A stretch of 36,444 nucleotides of DNA from Myxococcota bacterium (GTDB lineage: Bacteria; Myxococcota_A; UBA796; UBA2385). Every line of letters begins with the position of its first letter. Position 1 is the first letter of the stretch. Below are positions 1 to 7,484 of this stretch, one piece after another. Position numbers and translations under genes: made by a program. Where the stretch lies: positions 49,578 to 86,021 of the forward strand of contig JAKLKF010000016.1 in the NCBI GenBank assembly GCA_023150805.1. Direction: 5' to 3'. The notes beneath the pieces were generated by a model. The model was not told the origin of the DNA, ran no database searches, and was given only the letters and a program-made list of their open reading frames with translations.

Positions 1-183
1 GGGGCTCGGGGGGGTGCGCCGCTGCTCCCAGCTCTGCGGGGGGTGGGGGGGCGTCGGGCGGCCGGGGCGGGGGAATGGGATCAAAGGATAACAGCCGGCA
101 CCTGCTCTGCTTGCTGCTCGGCTGCCGAAGGCCGCCAGCCGCCCCCCGCGACGCCCTGTCCTCCCCACGCCGCCGCCGCCGCG

Positions 184-190
184 AAATAGT
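184..190 (+). promoter_or_regulatory. Candidate -10 element of the oxidoreductase operon
   Basis: The AT-rich heptamer AAATAGT stands out in this GC-rich DNA and ends 8 bases before the ATG at 199. No purine-rich ribosome binding site precedes that ATG. A -10 box here would start the transcript at or next to the start codon, giving a leaderless message. No convincing -35 box is visible, so this is a weak call based on position and composition only. Confidence 0.3.
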
Positions 191-198
191 CGGCCGCC

Positions 199-1356
199 AT
201 GTCCCCCACACCCGCTCCCACGCCCCTGCCCCCCGCCTCCCGCCCGCGCCGCGCGCTGGCCACCGGCTGCGAGATGATCGCCCGCGCCGCCATGGACGTC
301 GGCTGCCGCTACTTCGCCGGCTACCCGATCACGCCGGCCTCGCAGATCTTCGAGGTGATGACGCGCGAGCTGCCCGAGCGTGGCGGCCTGGCCAGCTCGG
401 CCCCCGACGAGATCTCGGCCCTGGCCTGGTGCCTGGGCGCCAGCATCCGCGGCGTGCCGTCGATGACGGCCACCTCGGGGCCGGGCTGGGCCTTGATGGT
501 CGAGTCGGTGGGCTACGCGGTGATGACCGAGACGCCGGTCGTGATCGCGATGGTGCAGCGGCTGGGGCCCAGCACGGGTGCTGCGACGGGCGGGGCGCAG
601 GGCGACGTGGGCATGGTCTCGCAGGCGGTCAGCGGGGGCTACACCATCCCGGTGCTGGCGGCCTCGACGGCGCAGGAGGCCTACGAGGAGACCCTGCGGG
701 CCTTCGAGATCGCCGAGCGGCTGCGCACGCCGGTGGTGCTGCTGGCCGACAAGGAGGTGGCCAGCACGACCGAGGTGGTGGAGCCCGACCGGCTGCCCGC
801 GCCGCCGGCCCTGCTGCGCCCGACCTTCTCGGGGCCGGGGACCTACCGGCCCTACGCCTTCGGTGCGCCGGGCGAGGTGCCGGCCTTCGCGCCGGCCGGG
901 GGGCCGCACAAGGTCACGGTGACGGGCTCGGCCCACGACTTCGACGGGCACCTGCGCAAGGACGACCCCGAGGTGCTGGCCGTGCTGCGCCACCTGGAGC
1001 AGAAGATCGCCGGGGCCGAAGCCAGCCTGGGGCGGCTGGACCTGGACGGGGCGGGCGCCGACACGCTGGTCCTGTCCTTCGGGGTGAGCAGCCGGGCCAG
1101 CCGGGAGGCAGTGGCCCAGGCGCGGGCCGAGGGGCGGGCGGTGGCCATGGGCAACCTGCGCACGCTGTTCCCGGTGCCACGCACCGCGCTGGTGGCGGCG
1201 CTCGATGGCGTGCGCCGGGTCGTGGTCGTCGAGGAGAACATGGGCGGCCAGTACGCCCAGGTGCTGGCCCCGCTGTTGGGCGACCGGCAGCTCGTGCGCG
1301 TCAACGGGCTGGGCAAGCTCATCGCACCCGCGGAGATCCGTCATGGCATCGGCTGA
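199..1356 (+). CDS. 2-oxoacid:acceptor oxidoreductase, alpha subunit (KorA/VorB type)
   Basis: This is the alpha subunit of a thiamine-diphosphate 2-oxoacid:ferredoxin oxidoreductase, a family that oxidatively decarboxylates 2-oxoacids to acyl-CoA. The 385-residue product shows the pyrimidine-binding core: GYPITPASQIFE near residue 34, then TATSGPGWALM, and QRLGPSTGAATGGAQGD around residues 116-132. The C-terminal half carries the transketolase-C-like domain, including EENMGGQY. No gamma domain is fused to it; gamma lies on the next gene. The stop overlaps the downstream ATG by 14 bases, so the two are co-translated. The aconitase gene nearby makes 2-oxoglutarate a reasonable substrate guess, but branched-chain 2-oxoacids cannot be excluded. 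The start at 199 leaves a short Pro-rich leader before the conserved domain and has no visible ribosome binding site. Confidence 0.9.
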   Translation: MSPTPAPTPLPPASRPRRALATGCEMIARAAMDVGCRYFAGYPITPASQIFEVMTRELPERGGLASSAPDEISALAWCLGASIRGVPSMTATSGPGWALMVESVGYAVMTETPVVIAMVQRLGPSTGAATGGAQGDVGMVSQAVSGGYTIPVLAASTAQEAYEETLRAFEIAERLRTPVVLLADKEVASTTEVVEPDRLPAPPALLRPTFSGPGTYRPYAFGAPGEVPAFAPAGGPHKVTVTGSAHDFDGHLRKDDPEVLAVLRHLEQKIAGAEASLGRLDLDGAGADTLVLSFGVSSRASREAVAQARAEGRAVAMGNLRTLFPVPRTALVAALDGVRRVVVVEENMGGQYAQVLAPLLGDRQLVRVNGLGKLIAPAEIRHGIG

Positions 1357-2662
1357 GATCCTGCCCCTGCTTCGCGGGGAGCTGCCCTACTGCAAGGGCT
1401 GCGGCCACGGCCAGGCCGCGCGCGCCCTCTCCCAGGCGCTCGAGGCGACGGGGCTTCCGACCGAGCAGCTCTGCCTGGTCAGCGACATCGGCTGCGTGGG
1501 CCTGATCGACGCGCTGCTGCCGACCCTGCACACGGTCCACACCACGCACGGCCGCTCGACGGCCTTCGCCCAGGGCCTGCACATGGCCGACGCCGTGCTC
1601 CACGGCGGCCGGACCAAGGTGATCGTGGTCATCGGCGACGGCGGCGCCACCATCGGCCTGCTGCACCTGGTGGCCGCGGCCCAGGCCAACGTCGACGTCA
1701 CGGTGGTGCTGCACAACAACCACCTGTACGGCATGACCGGCGGCCAGGGCTCGGGCATGACGCCGGCGGACTGGATCACGACCACCACCCGCGGCGGCAA
1801 CCCCTTCCCGCCGCTGGACATGATGGGCATCCTGCGCGCCAGCGGCGCCACTCACCTGGGCCGCTACGTGGCCACCGACCCGCGGCTGCCCGAGCACCTG
1901 CGGGCGGCCATCGAGCACCCCGGCTTCGCCTGCGTCGAGGTGCTGGAGCTGTGCACGGCCTTCGGCGTCAAGTTCAACGCGATGAACGCCCGCAAGCTCA
2001 AGGACCTGGCCGAGCTGACCGGCCAGCCCCTGGGCGAGCTGGCCACCCCGGCGCGGCCCTCCTTCGCCGAGGCCTGGCGCCAGCACGCGCCGGCGCCGGC
2101 CCCACCGCGCCCTTTCCAGCCCATCGCGCCGACCGGCACCGCCGCCCTGGACCGCCCCCTGCGCCTGGTCGTCGCCGGCACCGCGGGCGAGGGCGTGCAG
2201 ACCGCCGCCTCGCTGTTGGCCCAGGCCGCCGTCGGCCAGGGCCTGTTCGCCACCCGCAAGAACGACAACCTGGTCACGCAGGGCTCGGGCTACTCCCTGT
2301 CCGAGGTGGTGCTCTCGCCCGAGGTGGTGCACTTCACCGGCATCGGCGTGCCCGACCTGGTCATCGCCACCTCGCAGGACGGGCTCAAGCGCACCGCCAA
2401 GGCCGTCGCCGCCATGGGCGCGGGCGGGCTGGTGATCGTGGACGAGGGCCTCGACGGCCTGCCTGGGACGGCCGCTCGGGTGCTGCGCCTGCCGCTGCGC
2501 AAGCTGGCCGGTGCCCGCAGCGCGGCGTTGGCGGGCCTGGCCCTGGCCCTGAAGGAGACCGGGGCCTTCGCGCCGGCGCACCTGCTGGCCCAGGCGCGGA
2601 CAAGCCTGGGCGAGGGCGGCGCGGCCGCGGTCTCGGCGGTGGAGGCCTGGGTCGGAGCTTGA
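1343..2662 (+). CDS. 2-oxoacid:acceptor oxidoreductase, fused beta-gamma subunit
   Basis: The N-terminal part is the beta subunit, which binds thiamine diphosphate and one [4Fe-4S] cluster. Four cysteines sit where this family ligates the cluster: C17 and C20 (CKGCGH), C51 (DIGC) and C204. The thiamine-diphosphate motif runs from GDG at 98-100 to Asn-Asn at 125-126. From about residue 271 a gamma-type domain begins (VVAGTAGEGVQTAA) and continues to the end, so one 439-residue polypeptide carries beta plus gamma. I chose the ATG at 1343 because it begins just before the conserved Cys motif and overlaps the alpha stop; the longer in-frame extension is only the alpha gene read in another frame. 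No separate ferredoxin-like subunit is adjacent, so electrons probably pass to a free ferredoxin. Confidence 0.9.
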   Translation: MASAEILPLLRGELPYCKGCGHGQAARALSQALEATGLPTEQLCLVSDIGCVGLIDALLPTLHTVHTTHGRSTAFAQGLHMADAVLHGGRTKVIVVIGDGGATIGLLHLVAAAQANVDVTVVLHNNHLYGMTGGQGSGMTPADWITTTTRGGNPFPPLDMMGILRASGATHLGRYVATDPRLPEHLRAAIEHPGFACVEVLELCTAFGVKFNAMNARKLKDLAELTGQPLGELATPARPSFAEAWRQHAPAPAPPRPFQPIAPTGTAALDRPLRLVVAGTAGEGVQTAASLLAQAAVGQGLFATRKNDNLVTQGSGYSLSEVVLSPEVVHFTGIGVPDLVIATSQDGLKRTAKAVAAMGAGGLVIVDEGLDGLPGTAARVLRLPLRKLAGARSAALAGLALALKETGAFAPAHLLAQARTSLGEGGAAAVSAVEAWVGA

Positions 2663-2675
2663 CGGGGAGGCGCGC

Positions 2676-3233
2676 TCAGTCCACCGGGAACAGCGACGCC
2701 ACCGACAGCTCCTGGCCCTGCACCGTCACGGTCTCGGACGTGGCCAGGATCTCCACCCGGCCGTAGCCGTCGGCGCCCGGGTGGCGGTGGACCAGCAGGC
2801 GGCGGTCGGCCAGGTCGACGACCCAGTACTCGGGGACGGCGGCGGTGGCGTAGATGCGGGCCTTCTGAAGATCCCGCTCGCGGGAGGTGGCGGCGATCTC
2901 GACGACGAGCAGGGTCTCGTCGCCGCGAGGGTGGCGGTCGGCGTAGTCCAGGACCCTGCCCAGCACGAGGGCGATGTCGGGCTCGGGCACGTCGTGCTCA
3001 CCGCAGTCGAGCGGGAGCTGGGCGGCGACGTGCGCACCGGGGGTGGGTGCCAGGAGGGCCTGGATCACCTGGAGGGTCACGCGGTGCTTCGGTCCCTGCG
3101 GGCTCATCTCGACCAGATCCCCCCCCAACAGCTCGACCGGCGCGTCCTCGTCCAGCACCCCGGAGGCGACCATGCGGCGCACGTCCTGCCAGGTGAAGCG
3201 CCAGCGGCGGTCGGTGTTCGTGCTCGTGCTCAT
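2676..3233 (-). CDS. Uma2 family (DUF820) putative endonuclease
   Basis: This is a 185-residue protein of the Uma2/DUF820 family, which has a PD-(D/E)XK restriction-endonuclease fold and mostly unknown biological roles. The N-terminus has the usual helix followed by VELLGGDLVEMSP and the HRVTLQVIQ helix. The nuclease-fold core is PEPDIALV, then LLVVEIAATSRERDLQKARIYA, ending in PEYWVVDL. Putative metal ligands are the Asp of PEPD and the Glu of VVEI, with the Lys of DLQK as the third catalytic residue. It is a single gene between the oxidoreductase operon (convergent, 13-base gap) and the aconitase (divergent). Members of this family are often multicopy and are not linked to a restriction-modification partner; none is visible here. 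Confidence 0.9.
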   Translation of the reverse strand: MSTSTNTDRRWRFTWQDVRRMVASGVLDEDAPVELLGGDLVEMSPQGPKHRVTLQVIQALLAPTPGAHVAAQLPLDCGEHDVPEPDIALVLGRVLDYADRHPRGDETLLVVEIAATSRERDLQKARIYATAAVPEYWVVDLADRRLLVHRHPGADGYGRVEILATSETVTVQGQELSVASLFPVD

Positions 3234-3239
3234 GGTCGC

Positions 3240-3246
3240 AGCATAG
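3240..3246 (-). promoter_or_regulatory. Candidate -10 element of the Uma2 gene
   Basis: Read on the minus strand, CTATGCT lies 6 bases before the ATG at 3233, and there is no ribosome binding site between them. The spacing would place transcription initiation at or near the start codon. This fits the same leaderless pattern seen at 184-190 and 9025-9030. No clear -35 box is visible. Confidence 0.3.
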
Positions 3247-3298
3247 CGCGCCTGCCGGCCCGGTTGGGGTAGGGCATACCGGTAGCCCCGGAGCTGTC

Positions 3299-5575
3299 AT
3301 GGACCAGAACCCCTTCGTCGACGTCGCGGCCATCGCCGCCCTCTACGCCCGCCAGGCCCAGCGCCACGAGATCGGCCGCCGCCGCCTGGGCCGGGGGCTG
3401 ACCCTGGGCGAGAAGATCCTCTTCGCCCACCTGGACCAGCCGGAGGCGGCGGCCTTCACGCGCCGCAAGAGCTTCCTGGACCTGCGGGTGGACCGGGTGG
3501 CGATGCAGGACGCGACCGCCCAGATGGCGCTGCTGCAGTTCATGACGGCGGACAAGGACGAGGTGGCCGTGCCGAGCACGGTGCACTGCGACCACCTGAT
3601 CCAGGCCTACAAGGGCCGCGGGCCGGACATGGAGACGGCCTTGATGGCCAACAACGAGGTCTTCGCCTTCCTGCGCACGGTCTCGGCCCGCTACGGCCTG
3701 GGCTTCTGGCAGCCGGGTGCGGGCATCATCCACCAGGTCGTGCTCGAGAACTACGCCTTCCCCGGCGGCCTGATGATCGGCACCGACAGCCACACGCCCA
3801 ACGCCGGCGGGCTCGGGATGATCGCGGTGGGCGTCGGCGGGGCCGACGCGGTGGACGCGATGGTGGGCCTACCCTGGGAGGTGCTCAACCCGGGCTTCAT
3901 CGGCGTGAAGCTGACCGGCCGCCTGGCGGGCTGGGCCAGCCCCAAGGACGTGATCCTGCGCGTCTGCGAGCTGTTGACCGTCAAGGGCGGCACCAACCAC
4001 GTCGTCGAGTACTTCGGCCCCGGCTGCGACAGCATCTCGGCGACGGGCAAGGGCACCATCTGCAACATGGGGGCCGAGCACGGGGCGACGACCAGCCTGT
4101 TCCCCTACGACGCCGCGATGGGCCGCTACCTGCGGGCGACCGGGCGGGCGGCGGTGGCGGACCTGGCCGACGCGCACCAGGCGGAGCTGCGCGCCGACGA
4201 CGAGGTGCTGGCCGACCCGGGGCGGTACTTCGACCGCGTGCTGGAGATCGACCTGTCGACCTTGGGCCCGCGGGTGGTGGGCCCGCACACGCCCGACCGG
4301 GGGCGACCGCTCTCCGCGCTGGGCGAGGAGTGCGACCGCGAGGGCTGGCAGCGCACCCCGCGCTACGCGCTGATCGGGTCCTGTACGAACTCCTCCTACG
4401 AGGACATCACCCGGGCGGCGGCCGTCGCGCGCCAGGCCCGCGCCCGGGGCCTGAAGGCGAAGACCGGCTTCATGGTGACCCCGGGCAGCGACGGCATCAT
4501 GGAGACCATCGAGCGCGACGGGCTGGCCGAGGACCTGCGCGCCATCGGCGGGGTGGTCCTGGCGAATGCCTGCGGGCCCTGCATCGGCCAGTGGAAGCGC
4601 GACGACGTGAAGAAGGGGCAGGTCAACACGATCATCAACTCCTTCAACCGCAACTTCCGCGGCCGCAACGACGAGAACCCCGAGACGCTGTCTTTCATCG
4701 CCTCGCCCGAGGTGGTCACGGCCATCGCGCTGGCCGGCGACATCGGCTTCGACCCCGAGCGGGACCGCCTGGTCGGTGCCGATGGTCAGCCCTTCCAGCT
4801 CCTGTCCCCCCAGGGCGAGGAGCTGCCCGCCCAGGGCTTCGTCGCCTCGACCGGCGGCTTCGTCCCGCCCGTGCCCGTGCAGGACCGACGGGTGATCGAC
4901 GTGCTGATCGACCCGGGCAGCGACCGGCTGGAGCGCCTGACCGCCTTCGCGCCGTGGGATGGCAGGGACATCCTGGGCCTGCGCATCCTGGTCAAGGCGG
5001 TGGGCAAGTGCACCACCGACCACATCAGCGCGGCGGGCCCGTGGCTGAAGTACCGCGGCCACCTGACGAACATCTCGGGCAACCTGATGCTGGGCGCCCA
5101 GAACGAGCTGACCGGGCAGTTCGGCCAGGGCGTGGACTTCCTGGACGGCCAGCAGAAGAGCCACCCCGACATCGCGCGGGCCTGGAAGCGGGCCGGCCAG
5201 GGCTGGCTCATCGTGGGCGACGAGAACTACGGCGAGGGCAGCAGCCGCGAGCACGCCGCGATGGAGCCCCGCCACATGGGGGGGCGCGCGGTGGTCGCGC
5301 GCAGCTTCGCCCGCATCCACGAGACGAACCTCAAGAAGCAGGGCCTGCTGCCGCTGACCTTCGCGGACCCGGGCGACTACCTGCGGGTGCGAGGGGACGA
5401 CGTCGTCGACATCGTCGACATCGGCGCCATCGCCGCCGGGGGCAGCCCCACGCTGGTCCTGCACCACGCCGACGGGACCGTGGAGCGGCTGGCGACGCGC
5501 AACACCTTCTCGGTCGAGCAGTTCGGCTGGTTCCAGGCGGGCAGCGCCATCAACCGCATCCGCGCCGGCGGCTGA
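3299..5575 (+). CDS. Aconitate hydratase, mitochondrial type
   Basis: This is a TCA-cycle aconitase interconverting citrate and isocitrate through aconitate. The 758-residue length and motifs match the mitochondrial ACO2-like class rather than the longer AcnA or the AcnB class. The three [4Fe-4S] ligands are C362 (IGSCTNSS) and C425 and C428 (ACGPCIGQW). Substrate-binding signatures include MIGTDSHTPNAGGLGM and, in the C-terminal swivelling domain, GEGSSREHAAM, which contains the catalytic Ser. The start is supported by a GGAG ribosome binding site 6 bases upstream. It is divergent from the Uma2 gene and convergent with the lipoprotein operon, so it is probably monocistronic. No defect is apparent. 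Confidence 0.96.
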   Translation: MDQNPFVDVAAIAALYARQAQRHEIGRRRLGRGLTLGEKILFAHLDQPEAAAFTRRKSFLDLRVDRVAMQDATAQMALLQFMTADKDEVAVPSTVHCDHLIQAYKGRGPDMETALMANNEVFAFLRTVSARYGLGFWQPGAGIIHQVVLENYAFPGGLMIGTDSHTPNAGGLGMIAVGVGGADAVDAMVGLPWEVLNPGFIGVKLTGRLAGWASPKDVILRVCELLTVKGGTNHVVEYFGPGCDSISATGKGTICNMGAEHGATTSLFPYDAAMGRYLRATGRAAVADLADAHQAELRADDEVLADPGRYFDRVLEIDLSTLGPRVVGPHTPDRGRPLSALGEECDREGWQRTPRYALIGSCTNSSYEDITRAAAVARQARARGLKAKTGFMVTPGSDGIMETIERDGLAEDLRAIGGVVLANACGPCIGQWKRDDVKKGQVNTIINSFNRNFRGRNDENPETLSFIASPEVVTAIALAGDIGFDPERDRLVGADGQPFQLLSPQGEELPAQGFVASTGGFVPPVPVQDRRVIDVLIDPGSDRLERLTAFAPWDGRDILGLRILVKAVGKCTTDHISAAGPWLKYRGHLTNISGNLMLGAQNELTGQFGQGVDFLDGQQKSHPDIARAWKRAGQGWLIVGDENYGEGSSREHAAMEPRHMGGRAVVARSFARIHETNLKKQGLLPLTFADPGDYLRVRGDDVVDIVDIGAIAAGGSPTLVLHHADGTVERLATRNTFSVEQFGWFQAGSAINRIRAGG

Positions 5576-5591
5576 CCCGGGGTTCGCCGGG
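5576..5591 (+). terminator. Weak hairpin after the aconitase gene
   Basis: CCCGG and CCGGG flank a six-base loop directly after the aconitase stop codon, between convergent genes. The stem is only five pairs and no T-run follows, so it is at best a weak terminator. Confidence 0.25.
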
Positions 5592-5599
5592 CGCGGCCG

Positions 5600-6283
5600 C
5601 TACCGGTAGGTCCCGCACGTCGCCTCGAGGCGGAAGTTGCCGGCGTCTCCCTGCTTGCCGTCGACGACGAGCAGGAAGACCTGGGCCCGATCCACCGCGG
5701 TCAAGGTGAGCTTGCCGCCGCCGCTGCCGGTCGCCATCTCGCACTCGCGCACCCGGCCCACCTGGGCCAGGGTCGGAAGCCCGTCCAGCGACCAGGCGAC
5801 GGCGGCCAGGTCCAGGTCTGCGCAGGGGCTGTGCAGCTCGACGGTCGCCTGGGTGTTCGCGGGCACCTCCAGCCGGTAGACCGCCTCGGGCGCGTCGTCG
5901 TAGTGCTGGCGGGCGGGCGAGCAGAAGGCGCGCTGGTAGAAGTCGTCGCCGAAGCTGTTGGTCCCCCCCTCCGTCGTGCCGGTGATGCTGCCGCCGCACT
6001 GCAGCGTGTCGGTGACGGCGCCGGCGGCGGGGGCGGGCAGCGTGGCGTCGCAGTCGACCTGGGCGGAGGAGGCCGGCTCGGTCGCCGGGGGCGCGGCCCC
6101 CCCCGGGGCGGCGGAGGCCTCGGGCGCCGAGGGGGCCTGGTTCGCCTCCGCCGCGGTCTGGCCGGCGTGCACGACCTCGCGCCCGACGATCTCCTCGCTG
6201 TACTTGGGGTTCTTGGGGCCCGTCGAGCAGGCCAGCGAGGCCAGGGCCAGGGCGGCGAGGGCGGGGGGGAGGGGACGGGCCAT
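5600..6283 (-). CDS. Predicted lipoprotein, paralogue of the upstream gene
   Basis: I do not recognise a characterised family. The 227-residue product starts with a lipoprotein signal peptide (LASLACS, predicted lipidated Cys near residue 19). An Ala/Pro-rich linker of about 60 residues follows, then a globular domain of about 150 residues. That domain is homologous to the product of the next gene upstream: both share FGDDFYQRAFCSP or its equivalent, YRLEVPA, CADLDL, CEM, GGKLTL, and end in C-x-T-aromatic-Arg. Six cysteines in the domain suggest disulfides, consistent with export. It is the last gene of the operon with glucanotransferase and rhodanese, 38 bases after its paralogue. I chose the ATG at 6283 because it gives the signal peptide. 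Its function is unknown; outer-membrane or periplasmic location is inferred. Confidence 0.78.
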   Translation of the reverse strand: MARPLPPALAALALASLACSTGPKNPKYSEEIVGREVVHAGQTAAEANQAPSAPEASAAPGGAAPPATEPASSAQVDCDATLPAPAAGAVTDTLQCGGSITGTTEGGTNSFGDDFYQRAFCSPARQHYDDAPEAVYRLEVPANTQATVELHSPCADLDLAAVAWSLDGLPTLAQVGRVRECEMATGSGGGKLTLTAVDRAQVFLLVVDGKQGDAGNFRLEATCGTYR

Positions 6284-6321
6284 GGCGGCTCCGGTGGGGA
6301 GGGGGCGGCAGGGGAAGGCCG

Positions 6322-6921
6322 TCAGCGGAAGGTCGTGCACTTCACCTTGAGGCGGTAGTTGCCCGTCTCGCCGTTGCGGCCGTCGACGCCGACCAGGTAG
6401 TACCAGTCCTTGCCCACGGCGTTCAGCCGCAGCTTCCCGCCCTTGCGCCCGATGTCCATGTCGCACTGGTTGATGGCGCTGTGGTGCTCGGTCCGGGGCA
6501 CGCTGCGCTCCTGCCAGGACACGCCGACCAGGTCGAGCTCGGCGCAGTCGGTGACCATGGTGACGGTCGCCTCCAGGTCGGCGGGGACCTTCAGGCGGTA
6601 GATGTCCTCGGGCCCGTTGTCCCACTGGTTGCGCTCGGGGGTGCAGAAGGCCTTCTGGTAGAAGGTGTCCCCCCACAGGCGCGTGCCGGTGGCGTTGTTG
6701 CCCTCGACCTCGCTGTCGCAGGTGATGTCGGCGACGATGCCGTTGCGGGCCGTGGGCGACTGGAAGGGCGGGTCGCAGGGGATCGAGGGCTCGGCGTAGT
6801 CCTCGTCGACCTTCTCCAGCACGGGGAAGACCTTGGCGGCGTTCCGGCCGAGCTCGTCGCAGGACAGCGCCAGCGGCAGGGCCGCCAGGACCAGGCAGCA
6901 GGCCGGGGGCAGGGTGCGCAT
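6322..6921 (-). CDS. Predicted lipoprotein, first of a tandem pair
   Basis: This encodes a 199-residue exported protein of unknown function. The N-terminus from 6921 is a short signal peptide ending ALPLALSC, a slightly imperfect lipobox. The rest contains the same Cys-rich domain as the following gene: GDTFYQKAFCTP, EDIYRLKVPAD, CAELDLVGVSW, GGKLRLNAVG, GNYRLKVKC. The pair clearly arose by duplication, but this copy lacks the long Ala/Pro linker. Two starts are possible. ATG at 6921 has GAGG close upstream. ATG at 6963 overlaps the rhodanese stop as TGATG, also has a GAGAGAGG ribosome site, and would add 14 residues to the n-region of the signal peptide. I favour 6921 because it gives an ordinary signal peptide, but coupling from 6963 is credible. 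Confidence 0.75.
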   Translation of the reverse strand: MRTLPPACCLVLAALPLALSCDELGRNAAKVFPVLEKVDEDYAEPSIPCDPPFQSPTARNGIVADITCDSEVEGNNATGTRLWGDTFYQKAFCTPERNQWDNGPEDIYRLKVPADLEATVTMVTDCAELDLVGVSWQERSVPRTEHHSAINQCDMDIGRKGGKLRLNAVGKDWYYLVGVDGRNGETGNYRLKVKCTTFR

Positions 6922-6962
6922 GGGACCTCGGAGCTTCGGGTGGCGGGGGCGCCTGGGCGACA

Positions 6963-7475
6963 TCAGCCTCTCTCCACCGCGCCACCCGCGGCCTGCCAGG
7001 CGGGGAAGCCGCCGTCGAGGACCCAGGTGTCGTCCAGGCCGCGGTAGCGCAGGAAGGCCGCGACCCGGCGGGCGTGGGCGCCGCCCTTGTCACCGACGAC
7101 GACGGCGCGGTGGCCGGCGGGGATCTCGGCCAGGTCGATCACCGCGCGCTCGTCGGGCATGTGCAGCGCCCCGGCGGGGCGGGCGCGGCGGTGCTCGCCC
7201 AGGTTGCGCACGTCCACCAGGGTCAGGGGCTGCCCCGCCGCCTGCGCGCCCAGGACCTCGGCCGCGGTGGTCGAGAGCTCGCCCACGTCGACCTCGGGGG
7301 GCACGTCCATCGGAGAGCCGACGCGCAGGCTCGCGGCGGAGGCAGCGACGGGCAGGGGCCCCTGGCGGGACTGCCGCTCGGCTTCGGCGCGCTGCACCGC
7401 GCGCGCAGCGCGGCCCAGGGCGCGCAGGGGCAGGTGAGCGAGGCGCTGGAGGAGGGGAGGGTCAGCCTGGGACAT
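6963..7475 (-). CDS. Rhodanese-like domain protein lacking the catalytic cysteine
   Basis: The 170-residue protein has a basic, helical N-terminal third followed by a single rhodanese domain from about residue 60. Rhodanese signatures are LVDVRNLGEHRRARPAGALHMP and the C-terminal GLDDTWVLDGGFPAWQAAGG. The active-site loop, where sulfurtransferases carry Cys, reads VVVGDKGGAHARR, and the protein contains no cysteine at all. It therefore cannot act by the persulfide mechanism. Family knowledge suggests that such Cys-less rhodaneses act as binding or regulatory modules, but the role here is unknown. It lies 9 bases after the glucanotransferase stop, in one operon with it and the two lipoproteins. 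Confidence 0.85.
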   Translation of the reverse strand: MSQADPPLLQRLAHLPLRALGRAARAVQRAEAERQSRQGPLPVAASAASLRVGSPMDVPPEVDVGELSTTAAEVLGAQAAGQPLTLVDVRNLGEHRRARPAGALHMPDERAVIDLAEIPAGHRAVVVGDKGGAHARRVAAFLRYRGLDDTWVLDGGFPAWQAAGGAVERG

Positions 7476-7484
7476 GCCCGGCCA

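Noticed and set aside
1..198. Possible gene or RNA element before the oxidoreductase operon
   Set aside because: Very G/C-rich sequence with no start codon plus plausible protein on either strand. An AT-richer patch near 81-93 is not convincing as a promoter. Any gene to the left is outside the window.
2676..3233. Uma2 protein as part of a restriction or defence island
   Set aside because: No methyltransferase, toxin-antitoxin, helicase or other defence gene is nearby; the neighbours are central metabolism.
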